Both the position numbers and the translations under genes were made by a program. Positions 12,021 through 22,957 of a DNA stretch of 64,000 nucleotides are shown here, piece after piece. The notes under the pieces are model-generated. The model had not been told where the DNA came from. It searched no databases and saw nothing but the letters and a program-made list of their open reading frames with translations. This DNA is from Neoechinorhynchus agilis. Taxonomy: Eukaryota > Acanthocephala. The DNA is taken from the NCBI GenBank assembly GCA_051530055.1, contig CM121343.1, positions 2,604,001 through 2,668,000 of the forward strand, in the 5' to 3' direction. The stretch's first letter is position 1; the number at the start of each line of letters is the position of its first letter.

Positions 12021-12355
12021 TTTTGTCCTTCCTCGACCGTCGCCATCACTGCAAGCGAGATATTTTTTTCGAAGGAATACGCCTGCTCTTGAGTCTCCGG
12101 TTGCCTCTCTCAATTTCTTCGAGAGATCCTGGAGCGGAGAGAGCGCCGAGCTGCCGAGCGCTCCATACGTCTCTACCCCAAAGGGGACAAAATAGTGAGC
12201 CCTCGATAACTGAATATATTTCCGTATTTTCCTCCCTTCCGCTGCACTGGCGGCACCGAAATTCCGTCGGGCCTACGGCCGTCTAGTCTACAGAGGTGGG
12301 CGGGTTCCAGGATGTTCGGGAAGTTCGCCGTTCTCAACGCCCGGGAAAATGCGAA
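12020..12355 (-). mobile_element. LINE fragment, C-terminal endonuclease-type domain
   Basis: Read on the minus strand from about 12355, the sequence gives ALRTAN.FPNILEPAHLCR, then DGRRPDGISV, and after a frame change HYFVPFGVETYGALGSSAL. These are conserved blocks of the C-terminal region that follows the reverse transcriptase in a LINE-like family of invertebrates (an RPDG block and an FVPFxVETxG block). It is frame-broken and 5'-truncated. The GC content is higher than in the surroundings. Confidence 0.65.
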
Positions 12356-12716
12356 TTCTAGATTAGAAATCCATGGGACACGATCTTATTTTATTTGAAT
12401 TTGGACAGTTCGATCTAAAGACTAAAGTGGTTTTCTATGACAAGAATATCATTAATTTCAAACCATCAAATAAAATCTAATCCAAACAAAGGATGTATAA
12501 AATTAACGAAAATGAATAATATTATCTCCAAGGCCGCCAATGATAACTTGGTCACTTTTTCACATCTAAGGAAACAGAGACCCTCCAAATTAACAAATTC
12601 TCGTATGAGATTGTCAATAATCAGTGAATCGCAAGGCAACATGACCTTAAGTAAATTTTGAAAAGCAGAATTTTACAAATGTCTTGCAAATGAAAATCTA
12701 GAAAGAGATGTCGACA

Positions 12717-13500
12717 AAGATGGGTGGGTTCCAAGATGTTGGGTTAATTCGCCGTTCTCAACGCCGGAGAAATTAGGCTATTGATCTCAGAATGGCGTGA
12801 GAACCTTCCTCCTGACCTTCGGCAGACGAAACCGTGTCGCCCGAAAGCATCAACCAAAGACCCATATCGACAGCGATGGGGCGTGCATATCGGGAGACCA
12901 AGTCTTAAGGATACTGCGATCCTCGTTACCTCGTCAGTAAGAAGAGTTCCCACTGATGCCAGAGGAGCAGCCTCCAACCACGCCCCAGATTCTCGTGTTG
13001 AAACTGCCAACAGTTTAGCTCGGACGACCCCATCGCGAGAACCTGAAAGTCGAGAGCTGTGAGCTCTCGCGACGAGAGGTCTGCCCCAGATCGACTGCCT
13101 GGGCCATTCACGGGAACATGAGCGTAGCGTCAACCAAGTACCAAGAATTGAAGCTGGATTGGAGAGAATGCGCTATTGGATTTACTGTTAGGGAGAATGC
13201 GATTGGAGCGAGAGGATCTCCTTGCTGCACTCCTATTTCGGACCAAATGAGGTGGTCTTCGAAAAGCAAAGGAGTCGCCGTCCCGTAGGCATTGAGAAAA
13301 TACTGGAAGGCTTCTGGTGCGTGATCCCTAATAGAGCAGAACATGATTTCTCTATGCGTCAGCAGCGTCGATTGTAGGCGATTTGAACACATTGTGACGT
13401 AATTTGGAATTTCGGCAAAACCTATTCCTGAGCCTTCTTGGAGGTATAGGGCTGGGAGGTGAATCTGATCCGTCGCTATATCCATCGTCTGATTTCCTCA
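12717..13500 (-). mobile_element. LINE fragment, reverse transcriptase palm and following Cys/His region
   Basis: On the minus strand from about 13485, the frame contains GVQQGDPLAPIAFSL and then SWYLVDATL, corresponding to RT blocks around the YxDD-like catalytic box (the usual form in this family is WYLDDGT; here one Asp is Val). It continues in other frames with SGAWLEAAPLASVGTLL, DEVTRIAVSLRLGLPIC and RHGFVCRRSGGRFSRHSEI, ending LRTAN.PNILEPTHLCR at about 12720. That last block is also the start of the fragment at 12020-12355, so two copies, or one rearranged copy, lie in the same orientation about 370 bases apart. Confidence 0.75.
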
Positions 13501-13879
13501 TATTCGTTCCGCCAATTTCCATTGTTTCGCAGGATTTCTGAGTTTTAGTTGTAAATTAATCTAATCGATGTTTCGCAAGTTTGTCACTTCAGCGTTTTAA
13601 ATTTAATTCTTTAATGCTGAATGGACTAACCATGTTGGAGACTACTTTCATGAAGCAATCGCTTTAATTGTATATGCATAGTTTTCTTCAAGCAATAACT
13701 AAACTAAAGTGTTCTAGTCCCATCCTTGAAATAAAGGTAGGTTCCATCAACAAATTTTGTCAAGCATGAAAGGCATATGAGTAGGATAAAACCTTACTTC
13801 ATATCCGAAATTCTGTGAAACAAGCTACAAAGCATAGGAATTCGTTAAGAACGATTTGTATTCTTAACAAAAGTCTTCA
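13500..13879. other. Non-coding stretch, nothing recognised
   Basis: No exon, RNA gene or repeat supported. Confidence 0.35.
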
Positions 13880-14112
13880 CATATGTAAATATTCTCAATG
13901 GCGAATTGTAACACGCTCGAGTTTTATTGAACTCTTCATTGCGAATTTTCAAGGTTTCAGCCTCCTCCTCAAGCATTGTTTTCGAATAAAAATTCGATCT
14001 CGAAGTTTTATTCAAAAACAGTGCTTGAGAAGGAGGCTGAGGCCTTTAAAATTCGCCATGAAGAGTTCAATAAAACTCGAGTGTATAACAATTCGCCATT
14101 GAGAATACATAT
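13880..14112. repeat. Fold-back repeat: ~100-base inverted duplication
   Basis: Arms at about 13880-13987 and 14012-14112 are inverse complements (roughly 90% by eye, with small indels) separated by some 25 bases. The right arm is part of the open frame 13976-14260, so the left arm looks like an inverted copy of that coding segment rather than a transposon end. Confidence 0.8.
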
Positions 14113-14260
14113 CCACTCGAAGGAACAATTGGATAGATTATGTAAACATATTTTACGGAGACTTGTGTTAGAAGACTATCAATCACTACCATTTATAGCC
14201 GTATCGCTGAAGGCAAATGCAATCAAACATTTTGTATTGCTTGATCAACATCATATTTAA
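13976..14260 (+). CDS. Unrecognised small coding region or terminal exon
   Basis: A 94-residue frame with protein-like composition (KEAEAFKIRHEEFNKTRVY, HSKEQLDRLCKHILRRLVLE, LPFIAVSLKANAIKHFVLL) ends in TAA at 14258-14260. Charged, probably helical; no domain recognised. The first third overlaps the fold-back. Whether it is a last exon or a relic is open. Confidence 0.35.
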   Translation: MFSNKNSISKFYSKTVLEKEAEAFKIRHEEFNKTRVYNNSPLRIHIHSKEQLDRLCKHILRRLVLEDYQSLPFIAVSLKANAIKHFVLLDQHHI

Positions 14261-14868
14261 ATGAAAGCTGAATAAGGAGAAATGCTTTTACAATGATTTT
14301 AATGAATGGATGTATCGATACGGCCAGCTTGGTTCGCAAACTTTCGGCATTTTGTATTTCTAAAAACGACAATTAGATAAGTCAAATGAAATACAGAAAC
14401 TCAAAATTTCACCTTGGTTGCGGCTATAACAATCGAATTCGCTGTTTTTCCGCTTTAAACAGTGATGCCAATTTAATTAACGATAAAAGTGCGAAACATT
14501 AAGTCTCGTATTATACTTTACGGTTACTTCCAAAGTTACCTAAAGTCAAAAACGTATTGTTCGAAGATGTTGGTATTAAAAAGGTAGAGGATCATTCCCC
14601 ATGAACATCACAATCATTCAGTAAAAGGCAATTACTGCTTTACGGATTATACCGTTCAGCATACCAAGCTCAGCGATTTGATTGTGCTGTTTAACTTAGG
14701 AAAAATCAAGGCAGAGTTCTAACCTTCATGGACCACTAGTTCACTAAAACAAGATCAGATTTTTTAAGAAGGGTACTTTGATAATATTTTGTTAAGATTG
14801 CAGCAAGTGAAAAAATGTCATAAATCAATATGAGATGAACTGTATCTCTCAAAATCGTCACTGTAGTT
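14261..14868. other. Intergenic, 3' of the endonuclease III gene
   Basis: No supported gene. The right part is presumably the 3' UTR of the minus-strand NTHL1 homologue. Confidence 0.4.
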
Positions 14869-16361
14869 TTAAAACAACATTTCATTTGCGTATTGGCATA
14901 TCGATGCATTAAGACAATCAGTACACTTAGGTCCAATAGAACGACAAATGGTTTGTCCAAATCCAACCAATAATTTGTTTAAATCCGGCCAGTGTTGTTT
15001 TGGCAGCCATGATTCAAGTGATATTCTAGTTTCCTCTGGAATCTTGGTTTTAACCCAATTAAGTCTATTTGCGATTCTATGCACGTGAGTGTCCACCCCG
15101 ATTCCAACACATTCATTCCACGCACATTGCATTGCCAGATAAGCCATTTTAGGACCAACTCCTGATAAATTCATTAATCCCTGTAAAGTGTTTGGAATAT
15201 CATTGTTGTTTCCAACGACATATAATGCCATTTGTTGTGCTGCAGTCATGGACAACCTTTCATGGAATTATGCTATTTCTCGAACTTTTGAATGGCCAAA
15301 TGTCAATGTGACAATTTATCGTCGAATATGATTAATGGAAATCCGGTCTATTCTACAGGGTTTAGCTTGCATCTATTGTTTTTAGCGACATTGTCACAGT
15401 GACTTCACGAAACTAAACTTACTGGGCTAAACATTTCGAAAACTATCCGTACTATGAGAAATTTGAAGATTAATCTTAACAAATTTTATTTCCATTTTTA
15501 AGTAAAAAGGTCCTTGAAACGAGGAAGAGACATGGTTTCCCCCCCCGTTACTGACCAAACAACATAATTTCTGTAGGACAGAAATGTTGTTGATATTGTG
15601 GCTATATTTGAACGTTTACACGATTTCTTATACCGATAATGATCATTTGAAATATTTTCAACACTTAGGTTCGTCTCATTTTTTTTACAAAGATCCCACA
15701 AAATACATAAGAGTTGTTGTACCGTGAAAATTCGGCAATTTATATTTCGCTGTTTTTCTTCACTACATTTGAAAACTTTTAAAAATCCGATCGTCTAACC
15801 GTACGAAATTAAAAATTTCTAACCGGATTGTTCACGGATGAAATCGCTGAGGTTGTAAATTTAGCCATCATGAGAAAAAGGGAAAATTTTGAAATACATG
15901 AACTGATCGCAGCCAAGTTACTATTCTTGACTATATCTATGAAACTTATTCTTAATCCTTGACCATGTGGTTGTTCATGCTGATTTTATGTAACGAGCTT
16001 TTCGTCGATAAAACGAAATAGGTTTCAGAATATTCTCCAATGACTTCAGGTCCATTGCTGCCATTATTTGAGGAACTAAACACTTAGCATCATTGAGTCG
16101 ACAAATTGCAGCTGAAGTATTTTCATCTCGTGTCTGACTGCTCAACATCAAACTAATTAGTGTGACAAAACGATGCTTTTTTGCAAAATATTCGCGATCT
16201 TCTTTGGTATCTAAGTTTTTGCTCAATTCCGAACAGCCGTATGTGTCCACCGGAGCGTCTGACTTTGATCTCATTTTCTTAATATTCTCCAAGTGTTGAA
16301 TCCAGTGTTCAGGCTCTATATTAGAAGGAACTGCATTTTTATATCGCCTCTTTCTCGGCAT
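14869..16361 (-). CDS. NTHL1: Endonuclease III homologue, bifunctional DNA glycosylase/AP lyase
   Basis: Base-excision repair enzyme for oxidised pyrimidines, acting in the nucleus and probably mitochondria. Exon 1 (16361 down to about 15980) encodes a basic head ([11 protein letters not shown]), then [20 protein letters not shown] and [10 protein letters not shown]. Exon 2 (about 15256 to 14869) encodes [20 protein letters not shown], the helix-hairpin-helix with the catalytic lysine in GVGPK, then [12 protein letters not shown] with the catalytic aspartate. It ends with the 4Fe-4S ligands in C-x6-C-x2-C-x5-C spacing ([17 protein letters not shown]). The intron is about 720 bases, long for this window. 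Against human NTHL1 only 0-3 residues are missing between the exons, but no canonical GT donor lies exactly after RYIK. All catalytic parts are present. Confidence 0.92.
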
Positions 16362-16846
16362 CTAAAACATTAGCATGGACTTTGAATTAGATGCTATGAA
16401 AACAGTATTGAAGAAAAATCGGCAATAGTGCACGAGATTTTAAATTTAACAAGGAATTGCATTTAAAAAAGGCAATATAAATATTATGTTAAAACAAAAA
16501 ATATAAATCTCGACTTTGAAATCACTAGAAATTGATTTTTATTATATTTAATCTTCCAAGATGAACTACGCCAATCTGAGTAAAATGCTAATTAGCTATA
16601 GATCGCGCATCTAAAACACTTTGAAAGCGATAATTGAGGACGAGGACGGCGAATAATTATGTTTATATCTTCAAAATAAAACCTATGATTGTTTAAAAAA
16701 ATTTAGGAAGAGGCGCATTAATTTTCGGGGCAAAATTGTGCAATTCCTTGGCTGAACATTGATTTGATCATTCTTTATTCATACATATAACAGGAAGTCT
16801 TGGATTATTATCTTCGGGGGAAAAGATACTTAATTTTGGTAATTAT

Positions 16847-16999
16847 ACACACCCGGATGTAAATTTCTAGATTTATTGCCGATATTTCGTCGTATAATTC
16901 CGACATTATCAAGACCAATCATTGTTTCGCGAGTTTGTTCGGAATTATCCGACGAAATGTCGGCAATAAATCTAGGAATTTACATCCGGGTGTGTTTAA
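16847..16999. repeat. Fold-back MITE-like element
   Basis: Arms 16847-16904 and 16937-16999 are inverse complements over about 60 bases (ACACCCGGATGTAAAT, CTAGATTTATTGCCGA, CGTCGxATAATTCCGA), about 90% identical by eye, with a 30-base spacer. A related segment (TCCGATATTTAACGTCGGAT) is inside the myotubularin intron at about 46130-46160, so this is a dispersed family. Confidence 0.75.
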
Positions 17000-17294
17000 C
17001 TACCAAAAGAAAACAACAGGAAGTGTTCAGATATTTCCGTCGAAGCTTTATATCGCATTTTTATCCGAATTGTCACCGTGCGAGATATTCATGAACCAAT
17101 CGAGTGCTATAAAGCAGCATCGAATCGATTGAGAAGTACAAGACTATGAACACCACAATTCGTATGATTTAAAAAGCTGCGATTAAGTGAAAAATTAAAT
17201 AATCTTAAATTAAATGTTGAAGTGACCATCATCACACGGCCGATAATTTTCGTTTGGGTCAGGGAAATGATCGAATCACTTAGACTCTGAAACA

Positions 17295-17475
17295 TACGGT
17301 TATGAGTTTTGTACGAATCCGTCCAGATCCTCAGATATCTCCCGAGGAGGCGGAACTCATCAGTGAGTTTCCTTCCTTCAGTGGTATTTCGTTCCCAGCC
17401 GTGTAATGATGATTACTTTAACACTCGATAAAAAAGTAACCGGCTAGCCTAGTCCTAAATCTAGACACACCGATG
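17295..17475 (-). mobile_element. SINE-like repeat with ACTCACTGATGAG module
   Basis: On the minus strand it contains GGGAACGAAATACC, GGAAACTCACTGATGAG, TTCCGCCTCCT and a CTGAGGATCTGGACGGAT tail. The same modules in the same order occur on the plus strand at 48329-48610 (GGGACGAAATACC, GACTCACTGATGAGTCC), and a third, diverged copy lies at about 18330-18440. The repeated order supports one dispersed short element. Confidence 0.6.
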
Positions 17476-18235
17476 TCAGAGGAGAACATCTCAAGGAAAT
17501 AATAAAGTTTAATTTCAATTGCAAGGAGAGGTGCTGCAATGCAGTCAATTCCAAAAATTGCGATTTAATGTCAGTTTTACTGTAATGTTTATCTCACTCA
17601 TGGGACTGAATTTTGGAGCTTGTGTTCTCAAAATGGATGACCATGCAGCACCTAAACGGGCAAAATCGATTATTTAGCTTACTTTAGAATCCACTGACTC
17701 CAGCACCAAGTGCTTGGCAAAAATAGGCCCTGGGATCAAACGAAATGCAATCAGGCCTGAATCCCATCTCACCTTCCCATGATGCCATAAAATCACTTGA
17801 TAAAGCAGTGTGGACAAGCGTTTCGAGCTCAACTCTAGACGACTTTAGCGAATGGCACCAAGACCTTCGTTCTAGAATGAAGACAGTTCTGGAACAAATT
17901 CTCGGATTTCGAGATTGTACAACTACGACCAGCTTCTAGATTGCTATAATAAATGTTCTGACGAACACGAGCTATACATTTGTTACACATCACAGCGATT
18001 CATACAAATATTAAGAGAATCCGGAAATATATGAAGATCTTATGCTACACAAAGACTTCTCACAGAATGACGTGAATGGATTTTAGCATAACCGAAGCAC
18101 ACACCAAGTAGGCTTTCGATTTTAATGGTTAGTGATTAGCGAACTAGCGTTGCTTTCAAAAAATTTCTAGATTAAATAGAATGTGACACTAAGAGTTCAG
18201 TAAAGTGAAAACGTTATTCTGTGTTTAATTAAGGG
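17476..18235. other. Intergenic stretch, nothing firmly recognised
   Basis: A short open frame at 17745-17939 has no features that would support it. No RNA gene seen. Confidence 0.4.
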
Positions 18236-18376
18236 CTCATAATTTTTCCTTAGGCGTATACAGTCCACTGATATGGTTCAAGGAACCGTATAAAATCACT
18301 TAATACCCAGAATCATGCGGATATGAATTTGAACGTCCACCCGGATTCTCCGATAAAATACTGATGAAGGAAACTC
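18236..18376 (+). mobile_element. Dispersed repeat, copy 1 (inverse copy at 48965-49053)
   Basis: About 88 bases (taatttttccttaggcgt … cttaatacccagaatcatgc) are found again as the inverse complement at 48965-49053. Together with the following CTGATGAAGGAAACTCACTG module this links it to the SINE-like family at 17295 and 48329. Confidence 0.65.
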
Positions 18377-18790
18377 ACTGATGGTCGTGCCTCCTGGACA
18401 TACCTGAGAATCCGGACGGGGATGTGGTTTCCTTAAAAGCCGTGGAAAAGGTCTCACTTCAACAGAGAATAAAAGTTATCGGCTTGTATTCGATCTCAAA
18501 GTCTGTACGAGCAGACTGATGGTCGTGCCTCCTGGACATACCTGAGAATCCGGACGGGGATGTGGTTTCCTTAAAAGCCGTGAAAAATGCCTCACTTCAA
18601 CAGAGAATAAAAGTTATCGGCTTGTATTCGATCTCAAAGTCTGTACGAGCAGACTGATGGTCGTGCCTCCTGGACATACCTGAGAATCCGGACGGGGATG
18701 TGGTTTCCTTAAAAGCCGTGGAAAATGTCTCACTTCAACAGAGAATAAAAGTTATCGGCTTGTATTCGATCTCAAAGTCTGTACGAGCAG
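18377..18790 (+). repeat. Exact 3 x 138-base tandem repeat
   Basis: Units beginning ACTGATGGTCGTGCCTCC start at 18377, 18515 and 18653, and the third ends at 18790, so the array is 414 = 3 x 138 bases. Units differ by only a few substitutions. The unit holds the 3' half of the SINE-like module (TGAGAATCCGGACGG) plus CTCACTTCAACAGAGAATAA, which also occurs at about 48340. Confidence 0.92.
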
Positions 18791-18922
18791 GTGAGCATAG
18801 TGAACCCTCCTAAAATACACCCTTTTAATTATCATTGTAACCGGATAAACTTTAGGATGTATGAGTATACACACGTATATTTTGAACATTTTGATGGACC
18901 CTCACATAACGATAGCATGCAA

Positions 18923-20278
18923 CTAATTTTGCACATCGATTTCCTCTTCGGAAGGACATTTTTCATTGTTGTCCGTCGCCTTCCTATTGGTTTGCAGTGA
19001 TCCACAGTTTTCCGGCGGGTCGAAGTTCTTTGCCGCTCTTTGCAATAAGGCTTGTATTTGGACAATATCTTGCGAAACCTTCAGATTTGGTTGTCGCTCA
19101 TTGTCGGGTGCTCTTACATAAGGTACTTTGTTAGCCTCGAATTTCATTCCACAACCTACTGTGTTACTATGAGTTTTGGAATGCTTGTTAAGATGATCAC
19201 TCCTCATAAACCTTTTACCACAATGCGTACAATGAAACCGTTTCTCGCCAGTATGGGTCCTGATATGTCTTTGCAACTCATCCGACCTAGTGAATGCTTT
19301 TCCACACGATGCCCATATACACTTAAAAGGTCGTTCACCCGTGTGCCATCGCAAGTGAGCCTTCAAATGCGATGTTTTACCATAAGTCCGATTGCAAAAT
19401 TGGCAGACATGTTGCTTTTTCCTCTTGATTGTACATAAGTTCGTTACGTTTGTTGTTGTTGTTGTTGTTGAGGCCACAGATAATCCATCAGTGGACTCAA
19501 GAGTTGCAACCGCGGATCCGGCATCACTCTCTTCTGTTTCATTTTCGAATCTCAATAGAACGTCTTTTTTTAATTGTAAGGCACTTGATCGAGGTTCCTC
19601 ATAAGTCTTTATAGCATCTAACGAATGCTCAGCTTTACTGGAGTTCGTGTGCATAACAGTAGTCTTCTGAACACAATTAGGACACTGACAAACAGTGCAC
19701 CTTTTCATTTTCTTAGCCTCACAGGAATCCTGAACTGGAACAGTACTTCGGCCACACCACCGAGATCGCTTAGTGCTCGGTGGACATACCAAAACAGTTT
19801 GAAAGTTGTTTGTTTGTCGGTGAGATGAAAATGTTGGGGAACACATTCTGAACATTTGAGTGTTTATTGGAGGAAGAGAACACGTAGACCGATTGAAGAT
19901 GTCTTGGACACTTGCAGTGATGCCATGGTTGACCATGGTCTCGTTAACCGCCGTCGGTATTCGACTTCCACCGCTTCCTGGGTTTAATGGAATCCCGTGA
20001 ACCATTGGGTGAGTTTTAAATGCATCATATATCGATTGCTTATATTGGTAGTGATTAGTTCTTGATACGTTATCTTTGACCGATAAATGAGTTTTAGTTA
20101 TACCTTTGTTCAGGCATCTAAATGCACTTTGACGACTGGTCTCCCCAGTTCTGATCACTTTCTGATAATTCGAATTCTGCCAAGGCTTTAAAGCAACAGG
20201 CTTGTAAATTTGCTGAGATATTACTTGATGATGCTCTTGATCAGTATCATTCCTTTTTCGCTCATGCGGACAATCCAT
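18923..20278 (-). CDS. Sp-family zinc-finger transcription factor
   Basis: A single open frame of 451 residues. Three C2H2 fingers lie at about residues 292-312, 320-342 and 350-370, with the Sp signatures [39 protein letters not shown] and [14 protein letters not shown]. The helix residues expected to contact GC/GT boxes are kept (KTSHLKA, RSDELQR, RSDHLNK). A Buttonhead box (CTVCQCPNC, residues 194-202) precedes the fingers, separating it from KLF proteins. The first finger is odd: C-x2-C where Sp/KLF proteins have C-x4-C. A threonine run (271-276) comes from an ACA microsatellite. It acts in the nucleus; whether it is closer to Sp1-4 or Sp5-9 was not resolved. ATG at 20278 is the first in frame; an upstream exon cannot be excluded. 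Confidence 0.93.
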   Translation of the reverse strand: MDCPHERKRNDTDQEHHQVISQQIYKPVALKPWQNSNYQKVIRTGETSRQSAFRCLNKGITKTHLSVKDNVSRTNHYQYKQSIYDAFKTHPMVHGIPLNPGSGGSRIPTAVNETMVNHGITASVQDIFNRSTCSLPPINTQMFRMCSPTFSSHRQTNNFQTVLVCPPSTKRSRWCGRSTVPVQDSCEAKKMKRCTVCQCPNCVQKTTVMHTNSSKAEHSLDAIKTYEEPRSSALQLKKDVLLRFENETEESDAGSAVATLESTDGLSVASTTTTTTNVTNLCTIKRKKQHVCQFCNRTYGKTSHLKAHLRWHTGERPFKCIWASCGKAFTRSDELQRHIRTHTGEKRFHCTHCGKRFMRSDHLNKHSKTHSNTVGCGMKFEANKVPYVRAPDNERQPNLKVSQDIVQIQALLQRAAKNFDPPENCGSLQTNRKATDNNEKCPSEEEIDVQN

Positions 20279-20652
20279 GTTTACTGGTAGAGTCGCGCTT
20301 GAAAAATAGCTTGTTGTAGTCGGACTATGAAATCAGTGGAAGATGAGCGCCCGGCTGAATCGGTTTATCCAATAGTAAGTATATCTATATAAGATATCAA
20401 TCACAGGCAATGAATCATACATAGCCGGTTCAAACAAGTGCCGGCTTAATTAATGCTGACGATTTCGTGCTGGTTAGCGTCGCCGCTGACATTTGACGAT
20501 AGTGGTGGTGGTGGTGGTGGTACATGACGGCTGTTCGCGCCTAAACTTCAAATCTTGGACGATCGAAGACATATGAGCATTTGAAGACGATTATCTCCAA
20601 CCCTCCACAATGTACTTCGTTATTGTGCTCTTATGAAAAACAAGTGGACTGA
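20279..20652. other. Upstream region of the Sp gene with a (GTG)n microsatellite
   Basis: Non-coding; holds six GTG triplets at about 20502-20520. Probably contains the promoter of the minus-strand Sp gene. Confidence 0.45.
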
Positions 20653-20834
20653 TTGGGAGTTGATCGAGATCAAATCCAATTCCGGCCTCGTTCACTGAAC
20701 TCGTTAGGTGCATTTACACCCGGTACAGATTTAGCCCTCGAGTTAAATAATTGCACTCAAGGCATTAATCAAACATTTCCCGCAACATTTATTGGCCGTG
20801 AAGATTATCTCCACTGTCGGGTTTCGTTAAAAAC
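20653..20834 (+). CDS. Possible orphan exon (unrecognised)
   Basis: A 60-residue frame (GAFTPGTDLALELNNCTQ, TFPATFIGREDYLHCRVSL) ends at a consensus-like donor (gtgagt at about 20835). It has two cysteines and two N-glycosylation sequons. No partner exon was found before the repeat at 21063, so it is listed with low confidence. Confidence 0.2.
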
Positions 20835-21062
20835 GTGAGTTGCGAATATATCAGAACATTTGGTATAAATATCATTTAATTGGGCTATGGTATCCGTGCG
20901 CTCTATCGTAAAAAAATGCTGTGCTCAGAATCTCATAATTAGTAAACAATTCCACAAATCTCATTAAAACTTACAATTATAAGAACCTGTGAGTATCCAG
21001 TTGTAAGTCCACACTACATCCCAAGCATAATGTTCTCCAGAGAATCGAAATCTGGTTAGATT

Positions 21063-21600
21063 ATTTGAAACGGTAGTATCACATAATTCATTTGTGCCTC
21101 GTTTAAGAAACGGTCCACATGATTAGTGGATTTTCGATTATGCTTGTGGGCTTTTAAACATCACTCAGTATAGTAGATCGGGTTGATCTGATTGAGAATG
21201 TCTTAGCTTAAAATTAAGCTTAGTGTTAATACTCATGTTCAATATTTGAAACGGTACTATCACATAATTCATTTGTGCCTCGTTTAAGAAACGGTCCACA
21301 TGATTAGTGGATTATCGATTATGCTTGTGGGCTTTTAAACATCACTCAGTATAGTAGATCGGGTTGATCTTATGAGAATGTCTTAGCTAAAATTAAGCTA
21401 GTGTTAATACCTGTTGAATATTTGAAACGGTACTATCACATATTCATTTGTGCCTCGTTTAAGAAACGGTCCACATGATTAGTGGATTATCGATTATGCT
21501 TGTGGGCTTTTAAACATCACTCAGTATAGTAGATCGGGTTGATCTTATTGAGAATGTCTTAGCTTAAAATTAAGCTTAGTGTTAATACTCATGTTCAATA
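21063..21600. repeat. Three tandem copies of a ~180-base unit
   Basis: Units start with ATTTGAAACGGTA at 21063, 21244 and 21420 (periods 181 and 176) and end near 21600. Copies are about 95% alike; the middle copy has several single-base losses. No coding potential. Confidence 0.93.
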
Positions 21601-21997
21601 GTGGATTCATCAACTTGAAGAGACCAAAAAGAGACACTTCATCGTCATAGTGTTTGCAGATTTTAACTATTAAATCTGAACATAAGTCTTTATCAAAATA
21701 ATGAGGCATTTGAAGGTGTTTAACGAGTTGGTTTTATGAAAAAGATGATTTAAGAGGCCGAACAGAAAGCAGTTTTGATCTCACTGATAAATAATGTAGA
21801 AGTAATAATGCAAACGTTAGCAGAATCGTAAAAATCATAGAGAATAAGTAACTTCTTTAACATTATTTTTTAAGGCCGAATTCGACAATGGCGAATTATG
21901 TGGCACTATAAAATATATATAATTGATTTTTATACCGTTGGTTTTTGGTCGTAAAATTCCAACCTATTGAGCATACGTTTTTAATTTTAAAACTTCA
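21601..21997. other. Upstream region of the 216-residue secreted orphan
   Basis: AT-rich, with no feature recognised beyond its position before the ATG at 21998. Confidence 0.35.
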
Positions 21998-22648
21998 TTG
22001 ATGAGACTCCTTTATTTCTTTTTTATCTGTGTTTTCGTTGCAACTGGTATCTATGTTGAAAACAGCATTTCTGATTTATCAGAACTATTACCGGCAACTC
22101 CAAGTTCATTGATGCTATTCCATAAAATACCGATCGGTTTAAAGGATATGTACGTCTTACAGCTAATGGATGTGCTAAGTTCGCTTTTAACAGATCGGCA
22201 CCTTCTTATGAGACGTCTTGATCAATGCATCAGGAAAATGACTGGACTTCCACCAAATGATCCATATTTAATTATGAATCTGAGGAAACATTTAGTGGAG
22301 AGCTATATTGTTGATTTTGATAGAATTCATGATTTAGCTGAAAAGATGAGTGATTGGTTGCAAAATGCGGGAAAACAACAAGCGCGGATTTATCTTTTAA
22401 ATCGAATAGCCGAGAATCTCATGCGGAAAAGTGAGCTCTTAGAGGATAAAGATAGCCATAGAAAGGAAATAAGACGGGCTTGGCTAACTTATATGAGTGC
22501 TCATGGATTGTGTCAGCGTTCCATGTTCAGGAATACGCCATTATGTCGCTTAACCGCCAAAAGGTATGCCGCGATCGCCATGGGGCTTACCGATGGTTTA
22601 AAAGATGAGGAACATGTAACGGAAAATCAATTAAAATACATTTTATAA
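21998..22648 (+). CDS. Secreted helical orphan protein, 216 residues
   Basis: An intact single-exon frame starts MMRLLYFFFICVFVATGIYV, a strong signal peptide, and ends in TAA at 22646-22648, with AATAAA at 22763-22768. The mature part (about 195 residues) is rich in Leu, Arg, Lys and Asp with helix-like periodicity; it has three cysteines (in DQCIRKM, GLCQRS and PLCRLT) and no second membrane segment. The size, signal peptide and helical make-up would fit a secreted effector or an all-helical carrier or cytokine-like fold, but that is only a guess. No family recognised. It lies 300 bases upstream of, and on the same strand as, the type I membrane gene. Confidence 0.7.
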   Translation: MMRLLYFFFICVFVATGIYVENSISDLSELLPATPSSLMLFHKIPIGLKDMYVLQLMDVLSSLLTDRHLLMRRLDQCIRKMTGLPPNDPYLIMNLRKHLVESYIVDFDRIHDLAEKMSDWLQNAGKQQARIYLLNRIAENLMRKSELLEDKDSHRKEIRRAWLTYMSAHGLCQRSMFRNTPLCRLTAKRYAAIAMGLTDGLKDEEHVTENQLKYIL

Positions 22649-22957
22649 ATTTAGATGATGTAAAGACAAATGTTAACAGCTGATGGTGGCTTATATGAAG
22701 CAACCATGCAATGGTGTTTAAGTTTTCAGCGAAAATTGCTCATGCTAGAGGTGTAGAGTGTGAATAAATCTCACTCATCGAGTTAGCACGATCCGCGCTT
22801 AAAGACGGGCTTCGTGTGAGCATTCAAACCAAAAAAACCGCTGAGACATTCATGTTTGACTCAGACTTCCTGAGTGCTTTAATGATGAACATAAAAGTTT
22901 TAAGGTAGAAATATAAGAAGTTTGAAAATCTTTGAATTTTCAACTGTCTTCATAAAA

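Noticed and set aside
12023-12286. Plus-strand 87-residue frame
   Set aside because: It is the antisense of the LINE VET block.
13815-14102. 95-residue plus frame over the fold-back
   Set aside because: Crosses both arms in a second frame; the other frame (13976-14260) looks more protein-like.
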